The notes: generated by a model from the sequence alone, not told the origin. A stretch of 22,539 nucleotides of DNA from SCGC-AG-212-J23 sp036406675 (GCA_036406675.1 DASXAO010000016.1:1-22539), one strand, 5' to 3'; shown: positions 1-7,455, counted from the stretch's first letter. Translations and numbers: made by a program.

Positions 1-444
1 GCCCGCAAGCTCCTTTCCGTCATCGGCCTGGAGAGCGAGACGCCGATCAACTCCGGCGCGCCCATCGTCGGCGCCGCGGGGATGACCATGACGCTCGCGG
101 TGTGTCCGCCGGGACAGGGACCGGGGCTGCACGCCCACCGCCGGACCTACGAAACGTTCACCGTGCTGCAGGGCGAGTTCGAGGTTTCGTGGAACGACGA
201 CGGTGCCGAGCGCGCCCGGCTGCGCCGCTTCGACACCGTCTCGTTCCCGCCCGGCGTGTGCCGCGCGTTCCGCAACGTGGGCCGCAGCCAGGGCATCCTG
301 CAGGTGATCATCACGGGCGGCGTCCACGACATGTCGGATATCGCGTTCTCGCGCAAGGCGCAACGCCGGATCGAGGCCGTGCGCCCGGGCCTGACGCGGA
401 CGTTCGAGAAAGCCGGGTTCCGCTTCGACGCCGCAGCACGCTAG
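1..444 (+). CDS. Cupin-domain protein, 5'-truncated by window edge
   Basis: Frame 1 is open from the first base to TAG at 442-444, so the gene begins upstream of the window. The visible 147 residues hold one small beta-barrel cupin. Motif 1 resembles GPGLHAH followed by YETFTVLQGEFEV, with two metal-ligand-type histidines and a downstream glutamate. Motif 2 is SFPPGVCRAFRN, where the usual PxGxxH histidine is replaced, so a complete metal site is doubtful. An internal ATG at 82 would cut into the barrel and is probably not the start. Substrate and reaction cannot be told from the sequence. A strong terminator follows at 456-486. Identification as a cupin is secure; function is unknown. Confidence 0.75.
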   Translation, partial: ARKLLSVIGLESETPINSGAPIVGAAGMTMTLAVCPPGQGPGLHAHRRTYETFTVLQGEFEVSWNDDGAERARLRRFDTVSFPPGVCRAFRNVGRSQGILQVIITGGVHDMSDIAFSRKAQRRIEAVRPGLTRTFEKAGFRFDAAAR

Positions 445-455
445 CGGCGCAAGCC

Positions 456-486
456 AAAAAAAATCGGGGCCGAGCCCCGATTTTTT
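456..486. terminator. Bidirectional Rho-independent terminator built on the dispersed palindrome
   Basis: Perfect 10-bp stem AAATCGGGGC / GCCCCGATTT with a CGA loop (461-483). It is preceded by an A-run (456-463) and followed by a T-run (to 486), so it can terminate transcription from both sides. It serves the cupin gene (plus) and the convergent lipoprotein gene (minus). The stem sequence is the same family as palindromes at 7754, 11389 and 13153. Confidence 0.9.
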
Positions 487-505
487 CTCCCCGAGCGTAA
501 TTGCT

Positions 506-721
506 TCAGCGGCCGCGCTTGCGCAGCCGGTCTTCTTCCTTTTCGTATTGTTCCGCGCGCGTGCGGTCGAAATGTTCGGGCAGCGCCGAGATCGCGGGCT
601 TGTCGTCCGCCGGCGGGACCAGCTCGCGCACCGGCCCGCCGTCCGCGGCCGGCGCCTGCGGTTTCTCGCAGGCGGCAAGCGCGGCGAAAAGGCAAGCCAC
701 GAGAAAGAGCCTGTCGCGCAT
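506..721 (-). CDS. Small putative lipoprotein
   Basis: 71-residue protein starting at ATG 721. It has an N-terminal Arg, a hydrophobic stretch (LFLVACLFAALAAC) and a lipobox LAAC, so it is likely exported and lipid-modified at the cysteine. The mature part is short, proline/alanine-rich, then charged (EQYEKEEDRLRKRGR) and probably helical. A TTG seven codons upstream (742) is possible but would place extra residues before the signal peptide. No enzymatic motif is visible and I do not recognise the family. It converges on the cupin gene across the shared terminator. Lipoprotein nature is inferred from the signal sequence only. Confidence 0.65.
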   Translation of the reverse strand: MRDRLFLVACLFAALAACEKPQAPAADGGPVRELVPPADDKPAISALPEHFDRTRAEQYEKEEDRLRKRGR

Positions 722-828
722 CGCAACACCCACTTTACGCAACCCCGGGCAGCGCGGCTAATGAATTAGTGCGGATTCGCCCGGCCGGGCCGGCGCGAGC
801 GTGGAATAAGTCACCGCCCTGCAGCCGC

Positions 829-1233
829 TCAGCCGCGCTTGAAGTAGCGGCAGTAGCCCGGGTCGCCGGTCCAGTTCTGATCGATGACCTTGTTCTCCTG
901 GAAAGTGACCGTGCGCTCGCAGATCGGCGGGTTGACCGTGGTCCCGAATGGAATCCCGAAGCCGACGCCGACCCCGCCTCCGCCGCCGCTGCCGCCGAAC
1001 ACGCCGACGCCGACCGAAGGACCGCCCGCACGGACCGGGCCTTCCTGGGAAGTCCAGGTATGGGTCTGGCGGCCGTCGCTCAGCGTGGCGCTGCGGTTCG
1101 GCGGGCCCCAGCGCATCACCATGTCATCGTATGTCGCGCCCTGCCACGAGCCCTTCGCCTGGTCGGCCTCCTGCTCCACCGTGACGGTCGAGCAGCCGGC
1201 GAGGAGCGCGAGGATGACGCTGGCTCTTTTCAG
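829..1233 (-). CDS. Glycine-rich putative lipoprotein with non-canonical start
   Basis: The reading frame encodes LKRASVILALLAGC, a textbook lipoprotein signal (basic n-region, hydrophobic core, LAGC lipobox). The mature domain has TYDDMVMRWGPP and a DGRQTHTW strand resembling small SmpA/OmlA-like outer-membrane lipoproteins, then a long Gly/Val run and a C-terminal GDPGYCRYF motif. No ATG, GTG or TTG lies between the in-frame TAG at 1252-1254 and the lipobox. The only ordinary start, GTG 1179, is after the lipobox and would destroy the signal. The start is therefore probably CTG 1233 (used here) or ATC 1242, behind the GGGAGG that overlaps the upstream stop codon. A sequencing or mutational change of a former ATG is also possible. 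Function unknown. Confidence 0.6.
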   Translation of the reverse strand: MKRASVILALLAGCSTVTVEQEADQAKGSWQGATYDDMVMRWGPPNRSATLSDGRQTHTWTSQEGPVRAGGPSVGVGVFGGSGGGGGVGVGFGIPFGTTVNPPICERTVTFQENKVIDQNWTGDPGYCRYFKRG

Positions 1234-1251
1234 CCTGGCGATGCGGCCTCC

Positions 1252-1614
1252 CTAGGTCCCCTTGGAGACACCGAGCAAGAGATACGCCGTTGCGATGCAG
1301 AAGGCCACCGTCGCCGCGATGCAAAACGCCACCGCCAGCGCCGCGGGGACGATGACGAGCGATGCCTGGGCTGCCATCGCTTCGGCCGGAGCGATGGTGA
1401 GGAAAAGCCCGGCCGCGATGAGGAGCCACCGCCGCAGGTAGGGCACGAGAACCCAGCGCATGCCACGGTTGTAGGAGAGGTTACGCTCGCGCACCATTGC
1501 GGTGCCCCGCGAGGCGTCCTTGAAAAAGGCGAATGGGTCGAGGTAAAGGAGCACCTGCCGAGCCAGGGGCAGCTTGGCGCGCAGCTCACGCCTCAAGAGT
1601 TGCTCGACTTCCAT
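1252..1614 (-). CDS. Small inner-membrane protein, unknown function
   Basis: 120 residues. The start ATG 1614 is supported by AAGG about 6 nt upstream. The N-terminal half is soluble and basic (MEVEQLLRRELRAK...FFKDASRGTA). It is followed by two hydrophobic segments, roughly residues 62-80 (WLLIAAGLFLTIAP) and 85-113 (SLVIVPAALAVAFCIAATVAFC), probably two membrane spans. The stop TAG is followed in the same frame by the lipoprotein gene, whose Shine-Dalgarno overlaps this stop, so the two are likely translated together. No family recognised. Confidence 0.6.
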   Translation of the reverse strand: MEVEQLLRRELRAKLPLARQVLLYLDPFAFFKDASRGTAMVRERNLSYNRGMRWVLVPYLRRWLLIAAGLFLTIAPAEAMAAQASLVIVPAALAVAFCIAATVAFCIATAYLLLGVSKGT

Positions 1615-1703
1615 ACAAACCTTAGTCAGCAAAACGCAAGCCCAAGTTTCCAGTTTACCGGCTCCCGGGCGCGGCTTGGTGACACGTCCCTGCGGCAACC
1701 GGT

Positions 1704-2180
1704 CTAGCTCGGGCTCCCGGCGCTGGATTGCAGCCAGTTCTGCAGCCCCATGCGATCGACCAGGTCGAGCTGGGTCTCGAGCCAGTCGATGTGCTCCTCC
1801 TCCGATTCGAGGATGTCCTCGAAGAGCTCTCGCGAGATGTAATCCTTGACGTTCTCGCAGTGCGCGATGGCCTCCTGGAGGACGGGGCGTGCCGCGCGCT
1901 CGAGCTTGAGGTCGCACTTCAGCGCTTCCGGGGCGTCTTCGCCGATCATGAGCTTGCCCAGGTCCTGCAGGTTGGGAAGCCCTTCGAGAAAGAGGATGCG
2001 CTCGATCAGCCGGTCGGCGTGCTTCATCTCGTCGATCGACTCCTTCTTCTCGTGCTCCTCGAGCTTCTTCAGCCCCCAGTTGCCGAACATGCGCGCGTGG
2101 AGGAAATACTGGTTGATGGCGGTGAGCTCGTTGAACAGCACCTTGTTGAGGTGCTCGAGGACCTTGGCATCGCCTTTCAT
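1704..2180 (-). CDS. bfr: Bacterioferritin
   Basis: 158 residues, the usual length for bacterioferritin, a 24-subunit cytoplasmic cage that oxidises Fe(II) and stores iron. All diiron ferroxidase ligands are present at family positions: E18, E51, H54, E94, E127 and H130. The haem ligand M52 and the conserved Y25 are also present. The start ATG 2180 has GGAG about 6 nt upstream. Only 19 bp separate it from the stop of the monooxygenase gene, on the same strand, so it may be the last gene of that operon or have a promoter inside the monooxygenase gene. Assignment is firm from the ligand set. Confidence 0.95.
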   Translation of the reverse strand: MKGDAKVLEHLNKVLFNELTAINQYFLHARMFGNWGLKKLEEHEKKESIDEMKHADRLIERILFLEGLPNLQDLGKLMIGEDAPEALKCDLKLERAARPVLQEAIAHCENVKDYISRELFEDILESEEEHIDWLETQLDLVDRMGLQNWLQSSAGSPS

Positions 2181-2199
2181 CGCGTTCTCCGGGAGATCT

Positions 2200-3372
2200 T
2201 CAAAGCGTGGGATTGTCGCTGGGCAAGCCTAGCGCAACGCGCCCGTGCGTAGTGCCGGCGATGTCGGTGTTGAACGAAAAATGCTGCTTGACCGCGTGCG
2301 CGTCGCGGAACGCGCGCGCGGCGTGGCCCGATTCGTACAGTCCCGCGGCGCCCGACAGGCCGAACATCACGTCGACCGCGCGCACCGCCCACTCCACGGC
2401 ATAGGCACCTTCCAGGCGATAGCGCGCCTTCGCTTTCATGTCCGGCGCCTCTCCCCTGGAGACCAGTTGCCATGCCTCCGCGCAGTTGCCGAGCTGCGCG
2501 GCGCGCGAGGCGCGCGCGTAGGCGGTCGCCTCGCTGAAGCGGATCTGGGTGCTCTGGATCTCCGCGATGCGCGCCCCGGTCATCTTGCCGGTCTTGGTTC
2601 CGATGGCCGAGAACTCCTCGATCATCCCTTCGGCGATGCCGAGCGCCACGCCCGAGAGCATGTAGGGGAAGAGCGCGAACACCGGAATTCTGAAGAGCGG
2701 TCCCGGATTGACCGCGCTGCCGGGCGTCGGCCCGCCCCTCGTATCGGCGACCGCGAGGGTCCGGTGCTCGGGCACGAACTGCTCGCTTGCCTCGACATCC
2801 TTGCTGCCGGTGCCGCGCAGGCCGCCGGCGTACCAGTTGTCGATGATGCGGTACTGCGAGCGGTGCAGCAGGAACACGCGCTGCTCGGGCGGCGCGTTCT
2901 CGTCGAGCCAGGCGAGCCCCGCCAGCATGTTCCATTCGCTCGGGTCGACGCCGCTCGAGAACGGCCAGCGCCCGGAGATGAGGTAGCCGTCCTTCACCTT
3001 GCGCGCCTTCGCCGCCGGGAACACGAACGACGAGGCGATGAGCGCGTCGGGCGACTTGCCCCAGATCTCGTCCTGCGCCTGCGGCGGGAACATCCCGAGC
3101 ATCAGGTGGTGCGACAGGAAGTTGATGAAGTTCCACGAGCTCGACGCGCACGCGCGCGCGAGCAGCGCACCGAACGTCACCACCGCGGCGAACTCGAGCT
3201 CGGCGCCGCCGACGCGCCTGGGCTGGTGGATGCGCAGGAGCTGCGTGTCGTGAAAGTCGCGCAGCGTCTCGTCGGGAAGCCGGCGCAGCTCCTCGCAGCG
3301 CGGCGCGCGCTCCCTCAGCCTGGGCAGGAGCTCGGCCGCCCTGCCCCACAGCTCGTCATGGCTTGGCGGCAT
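2200..3372 (-). CDS. Flavin-dependent monooxygenase, acyl-CoA dehydrogenase fold (HsaA-like, group D)
   Basis: 390 residues with the acyl-CoA dehydrogenase-like layout: helical N-domain with FHDTQLLRIHQPRRVGG, a central beta-domain (FSSGVDPSEWNM and DNWYAGGLRGTGSKDV), and a C-terminal four-helix bundle ending in HFSFNTDIAGTTHGRVALG. Members with WxxxGLRGTGS and the C-terminal D-x3-T-x-HG pattern are mostly reduced-flavin-dependent hydroxylases of two-component systems (HsaA, HpaB-like or DszC-type) rather than CoA-ester dehydrogenases. No flavin reductase gene is in the window, so a partner would have to come from elsewhere. The first 17 bases overlap the end of the deacetylase gene, indicating coupled translation. 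Substrate unknown; oxygenation of an aromatic or heterocycle is inferred from family and neighbours. Confidence 0.8.
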   Translation of the reverse strand: MPPSHDELWGRAAELLPRLRERAPRCEELRRLPDETLRDFHDTQLLRIHQPRRVGGAELEFAAVVTFGALLARACASSSWNFINFLSHHLMLGMFPPQAQDEIWGKSPDALIASSFVFPAAKARKVKDGYLISGRWPFSSGVDPSEWNMLAGLAWLDENAPPEQRVFLLHRSQYRIIDNWYAGGLRGTGSKDVEASEQFVPEHRTLAVADTRGGPTPGSAVNPGPLFRIPVFALFPYMLSGVALGIAEGMIEEFSAIGTKTGKMTGARIAEIQSTQIRFSEATAYARASRAAQLGNCAEAWQLVSRGEAPDMKAKARYRLEGAYAVEWAVRAVDVMFGLSGAAGLYESGHAARAFRDAHAVKQHFSFNTDIAGTTHGRVALGLPSDNPTL

Positions 3373-4231
3373 GCCGGTACCAGTCGAGGATCTGCTCGCC
3401 GGTCCACATCTTCACGCCCGGGCGCTGCAGGATGTATTCCAGGAGCTTTTCCAGGTAGCCGATGCGGTGCGGCACGCCGGTGATGTACGGATGCACGCTG
3501 ATCGCCATCACGCGCATGCTCTTCTCGCCCTCGGCATGGAGGCGATCGAACTGGTCGATGCCGCGCCGCAGCCATTCCTCGGACGGGTGGCTCTGCAGCA
3601 CCATCATCGGGATGTCGTTCAGGTCCACGGTGTAGGGCACGGAGACGATCGGCCCGGACGCGGTCTGGATCTCGCACGGCTGGTCGTCGAGCACCCAGTC
3701 GGCGACGTACTCGATGCCCGCCTCGGCGAGGTAGTCGATCGTCTCGTAGGTCTCCGTCAGGCCGGGGCTCTCCCAGCCGCGCGGCTTCTTCCCGGTGAAC
3801 GACTTGATCGCTTCCACCGCCTTGAAGATCTCTTCCTTCTGGTTCTCCAGGTGGTGCATCGGCCGCTGCACCAGGCCGTGGCCCATGAACTCCCAGCCGG
3901 CGTCGAGCGCGGCGCCGGCGACGCGCGGATAGGTTTTGCACACCGAGCCGTTGAGAGCCAGCGTCGCCTTCACGTCGTATTTCTTGAGCGAGTCGAGAAA
4001 ACGCCAGAACCCCACCCGCATGCCGTATTCGTGCCAGGCCCAGTTCGGCAGGTCGGGCTGCAGCGGCTGTCCGTAAGGAGGTGACAGCACCGTCCGCGGC
4101 ATGTTGCGCTCGATCGACCACTCCTCGACGTTGACGATCGTCCACACCGCGACGCGCGCGCCGTCGGGCAGCCTGAGCGGCGGCCGGTCGACGATCGCGG
4201 AATACGGAATCCGGTCTTTCGGCAGCTTCAT
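3356..4231 (-). CDS. Polysaccharide deacetylase-family (CE4) hydrolase, PuuE-like
   Basis: 291 residues with a NodB-homology (CE4) barrel. It resembles the PuuE-type cofactor-independent allantoinase branch more than chitin deacetylases: NVEEWS at 34-39 corresponds to NYEEG in PuuE, and HEYGMRVGFWRFL at 67-79 to its YEYGSRAGVWRLL. Other family marks are MGHGLVQRPMHH (H118, H126/H127), PRGWESPG, YVADWVLDDQP, PYTVDLND and VHPYITG. CE4 enzymes hydrolyse amides, and the PuuE branch opens cyclic ureides. Hydrolysis of a ring or linear C-N bond in the pathway of the neighbouring oxygenases is an inference. There is no signal peptide, so it is cytoplasmic. It lies 18 bp after the Bug-receptor gene and overlaps the monooxygenase gene. 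No clear Shine-Dalgarno was seen at ATG 4231. Confidence 0.8.
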   Translation of the reverse strand: MKLPKDRIPYSAIVDRPPLRLPDGARVAVWTIVNVEEWSIERNMPRTVLSPPYGQPLQPDLPNWAWHEYGMRVGFWRFLDSLKKYDVKATLALNGSVCKTYPRVAGAALDAGWEFMGHGLVQRPMHHLENQKEEIFKAVEAIKSFTGKKPRGWESPGLTETYETIDYLAEAGIEYVADWVLDDQPCEIQTASGPIVSVPYTVDLNDIPMMVLQSHPSEEWLRRGIDQFDRLHAEGEKSMRVMAISVHPYITGVPHRIGYLEKLLEYILQRPGVKMWTGEQILDWYRHAAKP

Positions 4232-4249
4232 GTTTTCAGAACCCGATCT

Positions 4250-5203
4250 TCATTCCGGCTGAATGCCGGCGTCGCGCATAAGCTTGCCATAGTACGGAAG
4301 ATCCGCGCGGATACGTTCGCCGAGCTCTTCGGGCGTGCTCGGAGCGATGTCGATCCCGGCTGGCGCGAACTTCTCCTTGAGCTCGCGCCTGCGCAGCACC
4401 TCGCCCACTTCGCGGTTCAGGCGCTCGATGATCGGCCGCGGCGTGCCCGCCGGCGCGATCAGGGCGAACCATACCGTGAACTCGAAGTCGGCCACGCCCG
4501 CCTCGACCATCGTCGGCAGTTCGGGCACGGCGTCGCTGCGCTTGCGCCCGGTCGTGGCAAGGGCGCGCAGCTTTCCGCTCCTGACTTGCGGCAGCGAGCT
4601 CACGCCGCCCTCGAACATCATGTCGACCTGTCCGCCGAGAAGGTCGGTCATGGCCGGCGAGCTGCCCTTGTACGGTACGTGGAGGATGTCGACCTTGCCG
4701 CGCGCGCGCAGCATCTCGCCCGCAAGATGCTGCGAGCTGCCGTTGCCGATCGAGGCGAAAGTCAGCTTGCCTGGCCTCGCGCGCGCAAGCGCGATCAGCT
4801 CCGCCACCGAGTGCGCCGGCACCGACGGATGCACCACCAGGTAGAGCGGCGTGGTGAACAGCATCGTCACCGGCGCGAGATCGCGCACCGGGTCGTACGG
4901 CAGCTTCTTGCGCGCGATGGTATTGATCACCAGCCCCGATTGCGTGCCCATGAAGATCGTGTGTCCGTCGGGTGGCGCCTTTGCGGTGGCCTCGGCGCCG
5001 ATCGCCTGGCTCGCGCCGGGACGATTGTCGATCACGACCGGCTGACCCATGCGCTTCGCAAGCTCATCGCCGACCGCGCGGGCGAAGCTGTCGCCCAGCC
5101 CGCCAGGCGTATAGGGCACGATGAAGCGGATCGGGCGAGTGGGATAGGCCGGCTGAGCCTGAACCGCGGCTGCGGCGGCCAGAAGCAGCAACGCTTTCAG
5201 CAC
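4250..5203 (-). CDS. Bug/TctC-family periplasmic solute-binding receptor
   Basis: 317 residues with a signal peptide ending near AAAAAVQAQ and mature protein starting around PAYPTRPIRFIVPYTPGG, the family hallmark. Other conserved blocks are VIDNRPGASQAIGAE, PPDGHTIFMGT, LPYDPVRDLAPVT, HVPYKGSSPAMTDLLGGQVDMMF and APAGTPRPIIERLN. Bug receptors bind carboxylates or other small organics in the periplasm. As is common in Burkholderiales, no TctA/TctB membrane genes accompany it. The start is GTG 5203; no ATG is available and no good Shine-Dalgarno is visible, so translation may depend on coupling to the cupin gene ending 44 bp upstream. It probably recognises the substrate of this operon or a product. 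Confidence 0.9.
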   Translation of the reverse strand: MLKALLLLAAAAAVQAQPAYPTRPIRFIVPYTPGGLGDSFARAVGDELAKRMGQPVVIDNRPGASQAIGAEATAKAPPDGHTIFMGTQSGLVINTIARKKLPYDPVRDLAPVTMLFTTPLYLVVHPSVPAHSVAELIALARARPGKLTFASIGNGSSQHLAGEMLRARGKVDILHVPYKGSSPAMTDLLGGQVDMMFEGGVSSLPQVRSGKLRALATTGRKRSDAVPELPTMVEAGVADFEFTVWFALIAPAGTPRPIIERLNREVGEVLRRRELKEKFAPAGIDIAPSTPEELGERIRADLPYYGKLMRDAGIQPE

Positions 5204-5247
5204 AGCCGCGATTGTATGCGCGAGCGTCGCCGCGCAGGCCTACCAGC

Positions 5248-5697
5248 CTATTTCGGCGGCCGGAAGTTGATCTGGTGGCGCTTGCCCAGGGCCGGGACCT
5301 TGGCGAGGTCGCGCGGCATCTCCCGGATCTCGCGCTCGGCCTCGCGGAAAAAGGACTCCGCGTGCGCCGGAGCGTCGAAGATGAGCACGCGCGCCGGCTC
5401 GGCGGAGGCGCCCTGGAAACCGTGCAGCGTGCCCCCGGGCGCGTAGACGAAATCGCCCGGGCGGAAGGTCTGCTCGCGGCCATCGAGCTGGAAGCGCACC
5501 TCGCCCGCCACGACGTAGTACGCCTCGTCCCAGGGATGGTCGTGCGGCGGCGGGCCGGCGCGCTCGGGCAGCTCCACCTCCATCACCGACCACGCACGGT
5601 CGGTCTGGTGCGCGCCGCAGAGGAAACGCACCGCCGCGCCCATGACGCGGAGCTGCTCGGCGTCGCCGCGCTTCACCACGACCGTCTGCTTGCTCAT
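5248..5697 (-). CDS. Cupin-2 domain protein, first gene of minus-strand catabolic operon
   Basis: 149 residues with a single cupin. Motif 1 is GPPPHDHPWDEAYYVVAGEV (His, His and Glu ligands). Motif 2 is PGDFVYAPGGTLHGF, with the fourth histidine, so a complete 3-His/1-Glu metal site is present. It could be a small metal-dependent dioxygenase, isomerase or a ligand sensor; the sequence does not decide. The start ATG 5697 has a strong AAGGAG 8 nt upstream. It is the promoter-proximal gene of the set cupin, Bug receptor, CE4 hydrolase, monooxygenase, and diverges from the TetR gene across a palindromic operator. Confidence 0.85.
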   Translation of the reverse strand: MSKQTVVVKRGDAEQLRVMGAAVRFLCGAHQTDRAWSVMEVELPERAGPPPHDHPWDEAYYVVAGEVRFQLDGREQTFRPGDFVYAPGGTLHGFQGASAEPARVLIFDAPAHAESFFREAEREIREMPRDLAKVPALGKRHQINFRPPK

Positions 5698-5714
5698 CGA
5701 GTTTCTCCTTCCGG

Positions 5715-5743
5715 TTGCAACCTCGGTTACGATGTCATACAGT
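5715..5743 (+). promoter_or_regulatory. Putative sigma-70 promoter of the TetR/Rieske transcript
   Basis: TTGCAA (5715-5720), 17-bp spacer, TACAGT (5738-5743). The -10 element lies in the centre of the palindromic operator, so a bound repressor would block RNA polymerase. Predicted transcription starts near 5750, which favours the ATG at 5779 over that at 5752. Inferred from sequence only. Confidence 0.45.
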
Positions 5744-5758
5744 CTGACATCATGTCAT
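5731..5758. promoter_or_regulatory. TetR-type operator with three half-sites
   Basis: Perfect dyad GATGTCA-N7-TGACATC (5731-5751). Its centre is also partly symmetric (AC-N-GT). A third half-site ATGTCAT (5752-5758) makes a second overlapping dyad, TGACAT-C-ATGTCA (5745-5757). It sits between divergent cupin and TetR genes, where a local TetR regulator normally binds. Probably the operator for both arms of the cluster. Confidence 0.75.
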
Positions 5759-5778
5759 TTCTCGTGTCAACCCTACTC

Positions 5779-6369
5779 ATGTCGACGGTAGCCACGCTCG
5801 CCCAGCGCCAGACCGACCTCACCCGCCAGGTGATCCTCGCCGCCGCCCTCGACACGCTCGAGCGCGGCTCGCTCTCAGACCTCACGGTGCGCGCGGTGGC
5901 GAAGCGGGCCAACATCGCCGAGCGCACGGTGTTCCGCTATTTCCCCTCGCGCGAGGCGTTCCTCGACGCCGTGGCCGCGGCGATGAGCCAGGCGCTGCAG
6001 CTGCCCCCGGCGCCGCGCACCCGCGCGGAGCTCCTGGCCGCCGCGCGCGGCCTGTACGAGCGCTTCGAGGCGCGCGCCAGCCTGACACGCGCGGCGCTGC
6101 ACACCGATCTCTTCCACCGCATGCGCGAGTCGCAGGCGCGCGTGCGCTGGACTGCGGTGCGCAAGCTGATCGACGAGCTGGCGGCGCGGCGCCCGGAGCG
6201 CGATCGCCGGATCGCGGCCGCCAACATCCGCTACTACCTCGCGGCGAGCACCTGGCACTACTACCGCTCCTATTTCGGCTTCAGCCTCGAGGACAGCATC
6301 GCCGCCGCCGAGTTGGCCGTCCGCAGCATGCTGGATGGGATCGCCGGACCGGCCAAACGGAAGCCCTGA
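5779..6369 (+). CDS. TetR/AcrR-family transcriptional regulator
   Basis: 196 residues from ATG 5779. The N-terminal helix-turn-helix is clear: LTVRAVAKRANIAERTVFRYFPSREAFLDAV (about residues 35-64), with the TetR hallmark T-x-F-R-Y-F. The rest is a helical ligand/dimer domain with no recognisable ligand signature. An in-frame ATG at 5752 is possible but lies within the operator and at the predicted transcription start, so 5779 is preferred; neither has a good Shine-Dalgarno. The gene is 51 bp upstream of the Rieske oxygenase gene on the same strand and diverges from the cupin operon. It therefore probably represses both arms and itself until a pathway compound binds. Confidence 0.88.
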   Translation: MSTVATLAQRQTDLTRQVILAAALDTLERGSLSDLTVRAVAKRANIAERTVFRYFPSREAFLDAVAAAMSQALQLPPAPRTRAELLAAARGLYERFEARASLTRAALHTDLFHRMRESQARVRWTAVRKLIDELAARRPERDRRIAAANIRYYLAASTWHYYRSYFGFSLEDSIAAAELAVRSMLDGIAGPAKRKP

Positions 6370-6420
6370 ACCACCGCGGCGCCCTCCCTGCTACTCTATG
6401 CGGCGGATCACGGAGGGCCC

Positions 6421-7455
6421 ATGTTCGTCCGCAATGCCTGGTACGTCGCCGCCTGGGACCACGAGCTCAGCCGCAGCATGCTCCGGCGCATCGTCCTGGA
6501 GGAGCCCGTCGTCCTGTTCCGCACCACCGACGGAAAAGCAGTCGCGCTGGAAGACCGCTGCTGCCATCGCCAGGCGCCGCTCTCCATGGGCCGGCTCGCG
6601 GGCGACGTCGTCACCTGTCCCTATCACGGCCTGCAGTTCGACGCGACCGGGCGCTGCATCAAGGTTCCTTCTCAAGAAAAAATTCCGCCGGGCGCCCGAG
6701 TCCGGAGCTACCCCGTGGTCGAGAAGAACCACTGGATCTGGATCTGGACCGGCGATCCGGCGAAGGCCGACCCGGCGCTGATCGAGGATTTCCACTGGCT
6801 GGACGATCCGGCCTGGCGCTTCGGCGGCAGCTATCTCCACGTCGACGGGAACTACCTGCTGGTGGTCGAAAACCTGCTCGACACCACGCACCTGCCCTTT
6901 CTCCATCCCAATACGCTCGGCACGGATTCGTTCGCTCGCTCGGAGTTCGAAGTGAAGCGCGAAGGCGACCGCATCACCATCGCGCGCTACCTGATGGACG
7001 ACCTGCCGGCGCCGTTCCACCAGCAAATGGGCGGATTCCCCGACGGCATGAAGGTCGACCGCTGGCAGATCACGCATTACGGGCCGCCCGCCTTCGTCAA
7101 GCTCGACGTCGGGTCGGCGCCGGTCGGCACGCCGGTGCGAAAGGGCGAGCGCGGCAGGGGCGTCAACATGTGGAACCTGAACGCGATCACCCCCGAGACC
7201 GGTAAAACCGCCCACTACTTCTTTGCACAGGCCTACAACTTCAAGCTCGACGAGGGCTGGGTCTCGGACACGTTGCGCACCCAGATTCACAACATCTTTC
7301 TCGAGGACATGGCGATCATCCGCGCGCAGCAGCAGAACATGGACCTCGGCGCCAGCCAGGTGCAGAACCTGGCGCAGGACCGGGCGTGGGTAGCGATGCG
7401 CCAGATCGTGCAGCGCCTGATCCAGGAGGAGCAGCAGCGCGCCGCGGCTGCATAG
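6421..7455 (+). CDS. Rieske 2Fe-2S oxygenase, VanA/O-demethylase-like alpha subunit
   Basis: 344 residues, the length typical of vanillate O-demethylase-type oxygenases. Rieske cluster ligands are C47-x-H49 and C66-P-Y-H69. The mononuclear iron site is the ENLLDTTHLPFLH block, giving D154, H157 and H162. It starts with FVRNAWYVAAW, a common family opening. GGAGG 5 nt before ATG 6421 fixes the start. It needs an electron-transfer reductase (VanB-like), which is absent from the window. The family performs O- or N-demethylation and hydroxylation of aromatics and other rings; the substrate is unknown. Cotranscription with the TetR gene (51-bp gap) and divergence from the monooxygenase/CE4 operon suggest a shared pathway. 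Confidence 0.9.
   Translation: MFVRNAWYVAAWDHELSRSMLRRIVLEEPVVLFRTTDGKAVALEDRCCHRQAPLSMGRLAGDVVTCPYHGLQFDATGRCIKVPSQEKIPPGARVRSYPVVEKNHWIWIWTGDPAKADPALIEDFHWLDDPAWRFGGSYLHVDGNYLLVVENLLDTTHLPFLHPNTLGTDSFARSEFEVKREGDRITIARYLMDDLPAPFHQQMGGFPDGMKVDRWQITHYGPPAFVKLDVGSAPVGTPVRKGERGRGVNMWNLNAITPETGKTAHYFFAQAYNFKLDEGWVSDTLRTQIHNIFLEDMAIIRAQQQNMDLGASQVQNLAQDRAWVAMRQIVQRLIQEEQQRAAAA

Noticed and set aside
779..790. GCCCGGCCGGGC perfect palindrome between the two lipoprotein genes
   Set aside because: Self-complementary with no loop and no following T-run; expected by chance in such GC-rich DNA.
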